Positions 25,217 to 33,875 of a DNA stretch of 64,000 nucleotides are shown one piece after another. The notes beneath the pieces were generated by a model. It had not been told where the DNA came from. It did no database searches and saw only the letters and a program-made list of their open reading frames with translations. The position numbers and the translations under genes were made by a program. This DNA is from Dehalococcoidia bacterium (GTDB lineage Bacteria > Chloroflexota > Dehalococcoidia > SpSt-223), in NCBI GenBank assembly GCA_026003895.1, contig BPIC01000001.1, positions 624,128 through 688,127 of the forward strand, read 5' to 3'. Position 1 is the first letter of the stretch; each line of letters opens with the position of its first letter.

Positions 25217-26415
25217 TTCGCGGCAGCGAGCCGCCACGCTTCCGAGTTGATGAGGTCGCTGAGCGCTGCACCCAGCTTCTCCGGATCGTGGCGGATCACC
25301 GTCAAGCTCTTGTGCACATCGCGGCCTTCGCGGTCGATGAACAGCTCTTCGCGCATGTCTGTCATCAGGTCGGCCTCGACGAGAAATGCCCCTTCGATCA
25401 GCATGAACTTGTCGGCGGAGTTGGCAAACGTGACCCGGCTGAGCGCCGCCGCGTTCGGGTCGAAGACGACTTGGGACTGCTTTTTGTCGAGGTAGGCGGC
25501 GAGGAGCTTCTCATTCGGCGGTCGCTTGTTGACGAGGATGTAATCGACTTGGATTTTGGCCAGCGACTGAATCGCGTGGACGTGGTCCGCGACCGTGAAC
25601 CCGCTCGTCTTGCCGGCCTGGGTCATGATGTTGCAGACAAACACTTTCTTCGCATTACTGCGCCGCACCGCTTCGGCGATGTCCGGAACGAGCAGCGGCG
25701 GTATCACCGAGCCGAAGAGGTCGCCCGGACCGATCACGAGAATGTCTGCTTTCGTGATCACGTCGACGGCCTCAGCGTTCGCTTCCGGGACGCCACCGCC
25801 GGCGCGCTGCACCTCGACGCGCCGAACGGGCTCGCCGCTGGTGCGCTGAAGGATGGCGGTCTCGCTTTCGAGCCGCTGCCCATCGACGGTGGTGGCGGTG
25901 ACGACCACCTCATCGTCGCTGGCGCGGAGCACTCGGTCGCGCAGCAAGCCCAGTTCGGAGCGGGTTCGCGCTGGTCCCTGACCGAGCGTGATTCCCCAGA
26001 GATTGGCCGTCAGGTTCTTCAGGCCGCGCAGCGCGATCGACAGCCCCGGGCCACCACCGATGCAAACGATGACTGGCGCGTTGCGGAGCGCCTTCTCGCG
26101 GTAGAGGATGTCGACGAGCCGCTCATCGCCGGTGGTAGCGAGAAACGGTTGAAGAAGCGAGCGGTTCAGTCGAATGATGGCAAAGGCAGTGAGAGCGAGG
26201 CCTGCACCAATGAAGAGGACGCCGCGAATCCAGCGGTCGATGAACTGAAGCGTCAGCCAATAGAACACTTCGGGCAGAGGCGCTTGGCGATAGATGGTGA
26301 CCAACAGGTAGCCAATCCCGATGCTGACCATCGCGATACCGACGAGAAGGGCGAGCACCCATCGCTTCACCCCCATCCCGACGAAGAACCAGCGCAGGTC
26401 CGGACGCATGGCCAT
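25213..26415 (-). CDS. YvcK/GlmR-like protein with membrane anchor and missing nucleotide-loop block
   Basis: A CofD/YvcK-fold protein preceded by two membrane helices (VLALLVGIAMVSIGIGYLLV and VLFIGAGLALTAFAII). The family start VIVCIGGGPGLSIALRGLKN and the C-terminal half (ADILVIGPGDLFGSVIPPLL, KKVFVCNIMTQAGKTSGFT, VDYILVNKR) are well kept. However, the usual VTVADDGGSSGR loop, the PPGDxRN segment and the GNL stretch, about 70-80 residues, are absent: after LTANLWGITLGQG the chain goes straight to DRVLRASDDEVVVTATTVDG. There is no room for them in the DNA. In Bacillus, YvcK (GlmR) binds UDP-GlcNAc and stimulates GlmS; here glmS lies 5 bp upstream. It may be a regulatory rather than catalytic version. 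Confidence 0.82.
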   Translation of the reverse strand: MAMRPDLRWFFVGMGVKRWVLALLVGIAMVSIGIGYLLVTIYRQAPLPEVFYWLTLQFIDRWIRGVLFIGAGLALTAFAIIRLNRSLLQPFLATTGDERLVDILYREKALRNAPVIVCIGGGPGLSIALRGLKNLTANLWGITLGQGPARTRSELGLLRDRVLRASDDEVVVTATTVDGQRLESETAILQRTSGEPVRRVEVQRAGGGVPEANAEAVDVITKADILVIGPGDLFGSVIPPLLVPDIAEAVRRSNAKKVFVCNIMTQAGKTSGFTVADHVHAIQSLAKIQVDYILVNKRPPNEKLLAAYLDKKQSQVVFDPNAAALSRVTFANSADKFMLIEGAFLVEADLMTDMREELFIDREGRDVHKSLTVIRHDPEKLGAALSDLINSEAWRLAAAK

Positions 26416-26420
26416 CAGCG

Positions 26421-28271
26421 CTACTCGACCGTCACACTCTTCGCGAGGTTCCGTGGCTGATCAATGTCGCAGCCTCGTGCGACACCACAATGGTAGGCGA
26501 GAAGCTGCAAAGCGACGACATTTGGCACCGGCGCGAGCAAGTCATTCACCCGAGGGACGACAAGCGAATCGGCGAGCATCCCGCGAAGCTCGGTGTCATC
26601 GTCGGCGATCAATCCAGTCACCCACGCTTTACGCGCCAGCACCTCCTGAACGTTCGAAACCATCTTCTCGTAAATCTCGCTCTGCGTGGCGATGGCGATC
26701 ACCGGTGTGCCGGGGGAAAGCAGGGCCAGCGTGCCGTGCTTCAACTCGCCGGCGGCGTAGGCCTCCGAGTGGATATAGCTGATCTCTTTCAGTTTGAGGC
26801 TGCCTTCGCGGGCGATCGGCTCATCGAGATTGCGGCCGATGAAATAGACATCCTCGTGTTCAGCAAGGCGTTCCGCAAACGCCTTGATGGCATCCGCGCG
26901 GGCGAGAACGCGCTCGACGGCATCGCCAAGCTGCCGGAGCCCTTGCCCGACCTGATAAAGCAGCTTATCGTGCTGATGCGGCCGGTACTGCGCCAAATAC
27001 ATCAATAACAGATGATTGGCGACCACCTGAGCGGTGAACGCCTTGGTGGAGGCGACGGCAATTTCTGGCCCGGCGCGGGTGAGCAACACGTGATCGGCGA
27101 TTCGACTGAGCGTGCTGCCGACGACATTGGTGATGGCAACGACGGTGGCGCCGCGCTCCTGAACGCCACGGACGGCGCTTACCGTGTCGGCTGTCTCGCC
27201 CGACTGCGAGATGGCGACGACCAGATCGTCTGGTCCAACGACGGGTTGGCGGTAGCGAAACTCGGAGGCGACCTCGACCTGAACCGGCACGTTCAGCACC
27301 GGCTCGAACAAGTACTGGCCGACAAGGCCGGCGTGGAAGGCGGTGCCGCACCCGAGGAACAGCACGCGCCGGGCCCGCCGGATCACGCTCGGCGGCAGCG
27401 CGAACTCTTCGAGGAGGACGCGACCGTCGTCGAGGAGCCGGTCACGCAGTGTGTCACGAATGGCGCGCGGCTGCTCCTCGATCTCCTTCAGCATGAAATG
27501 GGGGTAGCCGCCGCGCTCGGCGATATCGGCGGGCCAATCCACGCTCAGCACGCGTTCGCTCGCTGGCCGGCGCCGCCCAATCACAGGCTCGGCCCGGAAC
27601 AGGTCGACGTAGACGTTCTTCGGCGTCAGGACCGCCATCTCGCCGTCTTCGAGAATGACCACGCGCTTGGTGAAGCGCAGGAGCGACGAAATGTCCGAGG
27701 CGACGAACAGTTCGTCGGCGCCGATTCCCACCACCAGCGGCGGCGTGTCGAGCTTGGCGGCGATCAACATGCCGGGGTGAAGGCGCGAGGCGACGACGAG
27801 GGCGAACGCGCCGGTCACCTGGCTCAGAGCGGCTTTGACGGCGGCTTCAAAGCTGCCGTCGTAGTTGAGCGCGACCAAATGAGCGAACAGCTCCGTGTCG
27901 GTCTGGGAGCGAATCACGCAGCCTTGGGCGCGCAGCCGCTCGCGCAACTCGTTTGAGTTCTCGAAGATACCGTTGTGGACGACCGCGAAGTCCCCGGCGC
28001 TGTCGGTGTGGGGGTGGGCGTTGACATCGCTCGGCTCACCATGGGTGGCCCAGCGGGTGTGGCCGATGCCCGTCGTGCCGGTGATTGTCGTGCCATCGAG
28101 CCGCGCTGCGAGGTCGCCCACCTTGCCAGCGCACTTCACCACATGCATCGACGTGCCGTTCACCACCGCGACGCCTGCCGAGTCGTAGCCCCGGTAGGTC
28201 AAGCTGGTGAGGCCGGCCATCAAAATGGGAAGGGCGTCGTTCTTGCCGACGTAGCCGACTATGCCGCACAC
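26421..28271 (-). CDS. glmS: Glutamine--fructose-6-phosphate aminotransferase (isomerising)
   Basis: Makes glucosamine-6-phosphate for cell-wall precursors. The N-terminal Ntn glutaminase domain begins CGIVGYVG with the nucleophile Cys directly after the initiator; HTRWATHGEPSDVNAHPH follows. Two SIS sugar-binding domains follow, with GCGTAFHAGLVG and ISQSGETADT; the C-terminus is the conserved LAKSVTVE. Its 616 aa are normal. The start codon is GTG. It is followed closely by the YvcK/GlmR-like gene and an M20 peptidase, all on the minus strand. No glmS ribozyme-like element was recognised in the 196-bp upstream gap. Confidence 0.95.
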   Translation of the reverse strand: MCGIVGYVGKNDALPILMAGLTSLTYRGYDSAGVAVVNGTSMHVVKCAGKVGDLAARLDGTTITGTTGIGHTRWATHGEPSDVNAHPHTDSAGDFAVVHNGIFENSNELRERLRAQGCVIRSQTDTELFAHLVALNYDGSFEAAVKAALSQVTGAFALVVASRLHPGMLIAAKLDTPPLVVGIGADELFVASDISSLLRFTKRVVILEDGEMAVLTPKNVYVDLFRAEPVIGRRRPASERVLSVDWPADIAERGGYPHFMLKEIEEQPRAIRDTLRDRLLDDGRVLLEEFALPPSVIRRARRVLFLGCGTAFHAGLVGQYLFEPVLNVPVQVEVASEFRYRQPVVGPDDLVVAISQSGETADTVSAVRGVQERGATVVAITNVVGSTLSRIADHVLLTRAGPEIAVASTKAFTAQVVANHLLLMYLAQYRPHQHDKLLYQVGQGLRQLGDAVERVLARADAIKAFAERLAEHEDVYFIGRNLDEPIAREGSLKLKEISYIHSEAYAAGELKHGTLALLSPGTPVIAIATQSEIYEKMVSNVQEVLARKAWVTGLIADDDTELRGMLADSLVVPRVNDLLAPVPNVVALQLLAYHCGVARGCDIDQPRNLAKSVTVE

Positions 28272-28467
28272 GGGCGTTCCTTCGGGCGGTCATCCCTCCG
28301 GGCGCACAGAAAGGTCGCCCCCTGTGCCCGGAAGCGCGCGATCCGGCCGGATCGCCAGTCCGCAGCGTCTACCGGAACAACGTCCCCGTGCCGCCAGCGG
28401 TTCCGGGGTCGTGCGCCGGTCGATTCTTCTTGGGAGAGTGCCACGTCGGGGAGAGCCACCGGGCGAG

Positions 28468-29820
28468 TTACAGGCCGAGTGCGCCTGCCGCAACGAGACC
28501 GTTCGGATCGTGCGGCACGCGGGGCCGGCCGCGTCCGATCCCGTAGTAGATGAAGCCCTCGCGGCGCATCTCACGCGGGTCGTAGATGTTCCGGCCGTCG
28601 ATGATCACCGGCCGGCCCATCACGGCCTTGAGCTGGTGAAGGTCGAGTTGTTTGAACTCGTTCCACTCGGTGACGACGACGAGCGCATCCGCGCCGGTTG
28701 CCGCGTCGTACGGGTCATGCGCGTAGACCGTGTCCGGCGGCAGGTGCGGCCGCGCCAAGTCCATCGACAATGGGTCGAAGACCCGCAGCTTTGCGCCTTC
28801 GAGGTGGAGGAGGTGGGCGATCTCAAGCGCCGGCGCCTCGCGCGTGTCGTCGGTCTGGGGCTTGAAGGAGAGGCCAAGCAGGGCGATGGTCTTTCCGTCG
28901 AGCGTGCCGAGGATGTCGCGGAGCCGCAGGACGACGAGCCGGCGCTGCGAACGGTTGATCTCCATCACGGCATGCAGCAGCTGCGGATGCCGGCCGTGAA
29001 TCGCCGCCATGTGGGCGAGCGCTTGGACGTCTTTCGGGAAACACGAGCCGCCGTAGCCGACCCCGGCATCGAGGAAGGCGGAGCCGATCCGCTTGTCGAG
29101 CCCCATGCCACGCGCCACTTCTTTCACGTCAGCGCCCAGCTCATCGCAGATGACCGCGATCTCGTTGATGAAGCTGATGCGGGTCGCCAGAAAGGCATTG
29201 GACGCGTATTTGATCATTTCGGCAGTGCGCGTGTCGGTGATGATGACGGGAGCAGCGAGCGGCTTGTGCAGCTCGGCGACGCGCTGGGCGGCCTCGTGGT
29301 CCTCCGCGCCAAGCACGACACGGTCAGGGTTCATGAAGTCGGCGATTGCGCTGCCTTCACGCAGGAATTCTGGGTTCGAGACGACAGCGAACTGGGCATG
29401 CGGGTTGGTCCGACGGATGATCGTCGTCACAAGGTCGCCAGTGCCGATCGGCACGGTGCTCTTGTTAATGATGATCGCGGGCCCCTTCAGGCTGTGGGCG
29501 ATCTGTTCTGCGGCGGCTCGGACGTAGCGGAGATCCGCTTCCCCGTCGGCACCGGAGGGCGTGCCTACGGCGATGAAAACGAACTCAGACTGGCCGACGG
29601 CACGGTCGAAATCGGTGGTGAACTGGAGACGACCAGCCGCCACGTTGCGGCGGACCATCTCTTCGAGGCCCGGTTCGTAAATGGGCAGCTTGCCTTGCAG
29701 CAGCCCACTGACCTTGCGCTCGTCGATGTCCACGCCAACGACGGTGTTGCCGAGGTCGGCAAAGCAGGTGGCCGTGGTCAATCCGACGTAGCCAAGTCCA
29801 ATGACGCTAATCTGCTTCAA
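28468..29820 (-). CDS. ugd: UDP-glucose 6-dehydrogenase
   Basis: Oxidises UDP-glucose to UDP-glucuronate with two NAD+. [22 protein letters not shown] is the NAD site; [22 protein letters not shown], the catalytic Cys in [12 protein letters not shown] and [17 protein letters not shown] are all intact. Its 450 aa are normal. The start is TTG, 8 nt behind GGAGGA; no ATG lies nearby in frame. A good promoter sits upstream. It precedes glmS in the same direction but with a 196-bp gap, so separate transcription is possible. The role is in glycan or exopolysaccharide precursors. Confidence 0.95.
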   Translation of the reverse strand: MKQISVIGLGYVGLTTATCFADLGNTVVGVDIDERKVSGLLQGKLPIYEPGLEEMVRRNVAAGRLQFTTDFDRAVGQSEFVFIAVGTPSGADGEADLRYVRAAAEQIAHSLKGPAIIINKSTVPIGTGDLVTTIIRRTNPHAQFAVVSNPEFLREGSAIADFMNPDRVVLGAEDHEAAQRVAELHKPLAAPVIITDTRTAEMIKYASNAFLATRISFINEIAVICDELGADVKEVARGMGLDKRIGSAFLDAGVGYGGSCFPKDVQALAHMAAIHGRHPQLLHAVMEINRSQRRLVVLRLRDILGTLDGKTIALLGLSFKPQTDDTREAPALEIAHLLHLEGAKLRVFDPLSMDLARPHLPPDTVYAHDPYDAATGADALVVVTEWNEFKQLDLHQLKAVMGRPVIIDGRNIYDPREMRREGFIYYGIGRGRPRVPHDPNGLVAAGALGL

Positions 29821-29871
29821 ACCGCACTTCCTCCTTGCACCCGAGGCGCCTCAGTGGCCGGACCGCATCGC

Positions 29872-29900
29872 AGTATAACGGGTGGGTCCTACGAGGACAA
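29872..29900 (-). promoter_or_regulatory. Promoter of ugd
   Basis: On the minus strand TTGTCC (4/6) and TATACT (5/6) are separated by exactly 17 bp. The predicted transcript start lies about 45 nt before the ugd TTG codon. It occupies the gap after the small membrane protein gene. Confidence 0.65.
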
Positions 29901-29935
29901 CAGCGAGCGACCGATCGGCCCGCCGAGCGGTCTCG

Positions 29936-30301
29936 TTAGGAGGATCCTTCGGCAACGAGCGCCAAAAGGTTGACCATCACCAGCGGATTCGTCAACAGCG
30001 CGATCGCGCTGCCAAGCGCATAGCCCCAGCCGCGCCCGAGCCCAGTGAAGCGGCCGACGACGAACACGCACAGTCCGATCGTCACCAGCGCGGTGATCAG
30101 TTGGGAGAGGATCGCGAGCGGCACTTCACCGGGGCCGCGCGGCGCCTGGGTGAGCGCCAGCGCGTAGAGCAGTGACCCGAGCAGAAAATTGAGCGGTCCG
30201 GCAATGGCCGCGGTTGCCGTCATGACGAAGAGACCGCGCCAATCCGGTGGCCGAAGAGCGGCCGCGGCGCGCTGCGGCGGACGTTTCCGCTTCTTTCCCA
30301 C
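29936..30301 (-). CDS. Small three-helix membrane protein of unknown function
   Basis: 121 aa. A basic N-terminus (GKKRKRPPQR) precedes three hydrophobic segments: FVMTATAAIAGPLNFLLGSLLYALAL, AILSQLITALVTIGLCVFVV and GYALGSAIALLTNPLVMVNLLALV. The basic head predicts a cytoplasmic N-terminus. I recognise no family. The GTG start lies 6 bp after the aspartate kinase stop, so it is probably co-transcribed with lysC. Confidence 0.6.
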   Translation of the reverse strand: MGKKRKRPPQRAAAALRPPDWRGLFVMTATAAIAGPLNFLLGSLLYALALTQAPRGPGEVPLAILSQLITALVTIGLCVFVVGRFTGLGRGWGYALGSAIALLTNPLVMVNLLALVAEGSS

Positions 30302-30307
30302 CTGTGG

Positions 30308-31543
30308 CTACGGGTTGTCCCGCGTTTCCAGTTCGAACGCCGCATGGAGCGACCGGACCGCGTCGGGCACACGATCGGCGGCCACGATGCAGGTGATCCG
30401 GATCTCGGAGGTCGTAATCATCTCGATATTGATCCCGGCGCGGTAGAGCGCTTCAAACATTCTGGCCGCATAGCCCGGGGCACTTTGCATCCCGCTTCCA
30501 ACGATGCTCACTTTGCCGAGATCGCCAGCCGTCGTAACGGCCTCCGCGCCGATCGCCTTGGCCACCTCGCGCGTCAGGGCTTCGGCCTTGCTGAGATCGC
30601 CTTTGGCGACCGAATACGAAAGGTCGGTCTTGCCGTGCTGACCGGTGTTTTGGACGATGACGTCGACGGATATCCCTGCTTCTGCCAGCGGCCCGAACAC
30701 TTGGGCGGCGATCCCTGGCCGATCCGGCACGCCGACGATCGTCACCTTGCCAACGTTGACGTCGTGGGCGATCCCACGCACCTTATTGCCTTTCTCCATC
30801 GATACACCTCGGTGAATGAGGGTGCCGGGTCGGTCGCTGAAGCTGGATGCCACCAAAATCGGCTGGTCGAACAGCTCGCCCAGCTCGACGGCGCGCGCCG
30901 CCATCACTTTGGCCCCTTGGCTCGCGAGTTCCAACATCTCCTCGTAGGAGATGTCCTGCAGTTGGCGCGCCTCGGGGACGATTCGCGGGTCGGCAGTAAA
31001 GACCCCATCGACATCGGTGTAGATCTCGCAGGCCGACGCCTCGAGGGCAGCTGCTAGCGCGACAGCGGTCGTATCCGACCCTCCACGTCCGAGGGTGGTG
31101 ACATCGAACTCCTCGGTGAACCCCTGAAAGCCCGCGACGATAACGATCCGGCCGCGTTCCAATTCGCGCCGAATTCGCATCGGGTCCACGTCCAAGATAC
31201 GCGCCGCACCGTAGCGCGATTCGGTGCGAATGCCGGCCTGATAGCCGGTTAGGCTTATCGCCTCGTGGCCAAGGTCGCGCAGCGCCATGGCGAGCAGCGC
31301 GATCGACACAATCTCGCCGGTCGAGAGCAACAGGTCGAGCTCGCGTGGGTCCGGGTGGGGCGTGATCTGGTGAGCGAGGGCGATCAATTGGTCGGTGGTC
31401 TTGCCCATCGCCGAGACGACGACCACAATGCGCGGCGACCGTCGCTCGTAGGCGGCGCTGACTCGGCGAGCGACGTTACGGATGCGCTCCGGGTCGGCGA
31501 CCGAACTGCCGCCGTACTTCTGGACGATGATGTCGGACCGCAC
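30308..31543 (-). CDS. lysC: Aspartate kinase
   Basis: Phosphorylates aspartate, the first step to lysine, threonine and methionine. VQKYGGSSVADPERIRNVA is the family N-terminus, TTLGRGGSDTTAVALAAAL the nucleotide site and EIYTDVDGVFTADPRIVP the aspartate site. Two C-terminal ACT domains (VTIVGVPDRPGIAAQVFGPL and VSIVGSGMQSAPGYAARMF) imply feedback control by lysine or threonine. Its 411 aa fit the monofunctional class. Start is GTG behind GGAGGA. The gene acts with asd, which lies elsewhere in the window. Confidence 0.95.
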   Translation of the reverse strand: MRSDIIVQKYGGSSVADPERIRNVARRVSAAYERRSPRIVVVVSAMGKTTDQLIALAHQITPHPDPRELDLLLSTGEIVSIALLAMALRDLGHEAISLTGYQAGIRTESRYGAARILDVDPMRIRRELERGRIVIVAGFQGFTEEFDVTTLGRGGSDTTAVALAAALEASACEIYTDVDGVFTADPRIVPEARQLQDISYEEMLELASQGAKVMAARAVELGELFDQPILVASSFSDRPGTLIHRGVSMEKGNKVRGIAHDVNVGKVTIVGVPDRPGIAAQVFGPLAEAGISVDVIVQNTGQHGKTDLSYSVAKGDLSKAEALTREVAKAIGAEAVTTAGDLGKVSIVGSGMQSAPGYAARMFEALYRAGINIEMITTSEIRITCIVAADRVPDAVRSLHAAFELETRDNP

Positions 31544-31689
31544 GCTGTTCCTCCCTGCTGGCGAGAATTGTAGCCGGCGCGTGCCCCGAGCCCGAGGGCG
31601 CGGCGTTCGCTCGTCTACCCCCTATACTGAGTGACAATCGATCGGCGGCGCCCGCCCCGCCTCCCTACTCGATCCTTCGGAGGCCGTTC

Positions 31690-32145
31690 GTGTTCGAAGC
31701 TCTCATCGTGCTCCACAATGTCTTGCGCTGGCTGGTGCTGATCGCGGCCTTGGTTGCCATCGTGAACGCCTTCAGTGGTTGGTTCGGCGGTCGCCGCTGG
31801 ACCCGCCGGGACGCCCGCATCGGGGTCCTCTTCGCCATCGCGATGGATGTCCAAGTCTTGCTCGGGCTAATTCTTTGGGTGCGCTTCGTCCTCGTCGTAC
31901 CGGGTGGCTTCGGCGCTGCGATGGGGAATCCCGGCTTGCGATTCTTCGCCATCGAGCACCTCGTTGGCATGCTCGTTGCCCTCGCGCTCATCCATCTCGG
32001 TCAGGTGCTTGGCCGGCGTGCTCGCAGCGATGCCGCCCGGTTTCGGTCGAATGCCATCTTCTTTCTCGTCGCGACGGTGGTGATTGTGGCGTCGATTCCG
32101 TGGCCCGGCCTGCGGTATGGTCGCGCTCTACTGCCGGTTATCTAG
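31690..32145 (+). CDS. Four-helix membrane protein of unknown function
   Basis: 151 aa with four predicted membrane helices: ALIVLHNVLRWLVLIAALVAIVNAF, IAMDVQVLLGLILWVRFVLVV, FFAIEHLVGMLVALALIHLGQVL and AIFFLVATVVIVASIPWPG. Histidines in HNVLRW, EHLVG and LIHLG sit inside helices 1 and 3, which could bind haem or metal; that is speculation from position only. A TATACT -10-like element lies about 62 nt upstream. The 3' end overlaps the convergent methyltransferase gene by 4 bp. Confidence 0.6.
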   Translation: MFEALIVLHNVLRWLVLIAALVAIVNAFSGWFGGRRWTRRDARIGVLFAIAMDVQVLLGLILWVRFVLVVPGGFGAAMGNPGLRFFAIEHLVGMLVALALIHLGQVLGRRARSDAARFRSNAIFFLVATVVIVASIPWPGLRYGRALLPVI

Positions 32146-32927
32146 CGGCGGGCAACCCAGAATCGGCACGGCGCACTGAGCTCCTGAACGGTGGCCGGCT
32201 CTTCACCGAGGTCTGCTCGCCAATAGTCCGCCAACCACGTGAGACCTGCCTCGGCAAGGCAGGCGAGCACCTCGGCGCGATCCGGGATGTGAATGAAGGT
32301 TTCCGCGCCGTCCTGGTCGAAGATGAGGCCGCCGAACTCGGGAATGCGCCGGTCTCGTTTCCCTTTGCGCCACCGGCGGGCCTCGGCGCGCCAGAAGCCC
32401 GGCTCCGGCTCGTCGCGGTCCCGGTCGTGCGTGGTGAAGAGGAAGATCCCGCCCGGTCGCAACACACGGCGCACCTCGGTCATCGCTCGCACTCGGTTGG
32501 CGCGGCCAGGGATTTGCATCAGTCCGTTAAACGAGAAGAGTGCCGCATCGAACGATTCGTCGGGAAAGGGCAGATCGAGCGCATCTGCGACGGTGAAGGG
32601 GAGGGCCAGTCCGGCAGCCGCCGCGAGCGTGCGGGCTGCCGCGATGAGCCGCGGCGAGAGGTCGACCCCCTCGATTCGGGAGTAACCGAGGCGGGCGAGA
32701 CCGATCGTCGTCCGCCCGGCGCCGCAGCCTAGGTCGAGGACGCGGCACGTGCGGCTCACCCAGCGGCGGATGAGCAATCGCTCCGAGCGCCACAGCCCCA
32801 CGGCCACTGCCTGAATGTAGCGTGCAGCGGGGCCGTCCGCCTCGTACGAGCGGCGGACGAAGGCGGTATCGACGATGTCGCCCGCTGGTTGAAGGGCTGG
32901 CGAGTCGCTTGGTATACTTTCAGGCAC
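32142..32927 (-). CDS. Class I SAM-dependent methyltransferase
   Basis: About 260 aa. VLDLGCGAGRTTIGLARLG is the SAM-binding glycine loop, IEGVDLSPRLIAAA the acidic strand-2 end, and LPFPDESFDAALFSFN with EVRRVLRPGGIFLFTTHD the central and C-terminal core of the UbiE/Methyltransf_11 type. The start is unclear: TTG at 32933 and this GTG are the first candidates, and both fall within the tRNA-Trp promoter region. The substrate is unknown. Confidence 0.85.
   Translation of the reverse strand: MPESIPSDSPALQPAGDIVDTAFVRRSYEADGPAARYIQAVAVGLWRSERLLIRRWVSRTCRVLDLGCGAGRTTIGLARLGYSRIEGVDLSPRLIAAARTLAAAAGLALPFTVADALDLPFPDESFDAALFSFNGLMQIPGRANRVRAMTEVRRVLRPGGIFLFTTHDRDRDEPEPGFWRAEARRWRKGKRDRRIPEFGGLIFDQDGAETFIHIPDRAEVLACLAEAGLTWLADYWRADLGEEPATVQELSAPCRFWVARR
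32889..32918 (+). promoter_or_regulatory. Promoter of the tRNA-Trp / tRNA-Leu pair
   Basis: TTGAAG (4/6) and TATACT (5/6) lie 18 bp apart, and the mature tRNA-Trp begins 15 nt after the -10. It overlaps the 5' end of the divergent methyltransferase gene. Confidence 0.65.
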
Positions 32928-32933
32928 GTTCAA

Positions 32934-33009
32934 ACGAGTGTAGCTCAGTCGGTAGAGCAGCGGTCTCCAAAACCGCCGGTCGGGGGTTCGAGTCCCTCCA
33001 CTCGTGCCA
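32934..33009 (+). tRNA. tRNA-Trp (anticodon CCA)
   Basis: Cloverleaf is clear. Acceptor ACGAGTG pairs with CACTCGT, the D-arm contains TAGCTCAGTCGGTAGAGC, and the anticodon stem GCGGT/ACCGC encloses CTCCAAA with anticodon CCA. The T-arm GGGGGTTCGAGTCCCTC, discriminator G and an encoded CCA end are present. Length 76 nt. Confidence 0.95.
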
Positions 33010-33026
33010 GCCGGTTCGGCTGTAAT

Positions 33027-33111
33027 GCCCAGGTGGTGGAATAGGCAGACACGCCGTCTTGAGGGGGCGGTGCCGCAAGGCGTATGAGTTCAAATCTCAT
33101 CCTGGGCACCA
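33027..33111 (+). tRNA. tRNA-Leu (anticodon GAG)
   Basis: Acceptor GCCCAGG/CCTGGGC; anticodon stem CCGTC/GGCGG encloses TTGAGGG with anticodon GAG. A long variable arm (GGTGCCGCAAGGCG region) identifies a class II tRNA, and the T-loop is TTCAAAT. Discriminator A and CCA are encoded. It lies 17 nt after tRNA-Trp in the same transcript. Confidence 0.95.
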
Positions 33112-33123
33112 GAGAGGTTGAGT

Positions 33124-33167
33124 CTGGGCGGAGCGGTTGCCCGAACCGCTCCGCCCAGTTCGTTTTT
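33124..33167 (+). terminator. Rho-independent terminator after the tRNA pair
   Basis: A perfect 15-bp stem, CTGGGCGGAGCGGTT / AACCGCTCCGCCCAG, with loop GCCCG is followed by TTCGTTTTT. It is the clearest intrinsic terminator in the window. Confidence 0.92.
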
Positions 33168-33356
33168 CGGCACCACCGAGTTGCGATCGGCAGCCCCGAT
33201 CGATGCCTGTCGCCATGCCGCAACCGACCGCGCCCAACGCGTTGGCGGCAAGCGTCCTCGTTCCGCCAGGCGCTCGCTGCCTCGAGCGCACCGCCGAAGC
33301 TGACCACCTGCTCGCCGATGGTTCGCGGATCAGGTCGAGAATCGCGTCGTCCCTGC

Positions 33357-33875
33357 TTACCAGCGGTACTCCTCGAGCGGGACCACTCGGCAGCGCTCGC
33401 CATCGTCCTCGATCCAGCCGCGCTTCACGAGCCTCGCAATCCCAGTTTCGACGAGGCGTGGGCTACCCACGGCGTAGAGTTCCTCCCGCGTCGTTTCGCC
33501 TGGCGTTTCGGAGTCCAGCAGGCCGAGCAACACGGTCCCTTCGGATTTCCGTAGCGCACGGTTGAACGCTGCTTGCGTGAAGGCGAAGTTCAGTGCTTCG
33601 AGCGGTCCTTCCGGAGCGCTCGGTGGCAGTGTCAGAGAGAAGATGCCGTGGTTCTCGTGGAAGACGACAACCCCGGATTCAATCAATTCCGTCACTGCGG
33701 CTTCCAGCTCGTCGTCCTCTACGTCCCACGTGTCGGTCAGCGCTACAAACTGGATCAGACCGATGTGCGGATTCTGTTCGCGGTCGGCGGCGCCCGCCAG
33801 CGCCAAGGCGATCGCCTTCTTCCAGCCCGTTAGCCGCAGCCTGAGGTAGCTCATGGTATAAGTTGGCTCTACCAT
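33357..33875 (-). CDS. Winged-helix-like protein B (tandem paralogue)
   Basis: About 172 aa of unknown function. The track ORF extends upstream into the neighbouring gene; the ATG (MVEPTYTMSYLRLRL) overlaps the stop of paralogue A by 7 bp, which indicates translational coupling. Two helix-turn-helix-plus-wing patterns can be seen: VTELIESGVVVFHENHGIFSLTLP in the first half and IARLVKRGWIEDDGERCRVVPLEEYRW at the end. The same layout and the VP-x-E-x-Y-x-W ending occur in paralogue A. It is possibly a transcription factor or protein-interaction module; no family is recognised. Confidence 0.65.
   Translation of the reverse strand: MVEPTYTMSYLRLRLTGWKKAIALALAGAADREQNPHIGLIQFVALTDTWDVEDDELEAAVTELIESGVVVFHENHGIFSLTLPPSAPEGPLEALNFAFTQAAFNRALRKSEGTVLLGLLDSETPGETTREELYAVGSPRLVETGIARLVKRGWIEDDGERCRVVPLEEYRW

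Noticed and set aside
28261-29973. 570-aa plus-strand ORF opposite ugd
   Set aside because: Antisense shadow; ugd has intact NAD and Cys motifs on the minus strand.
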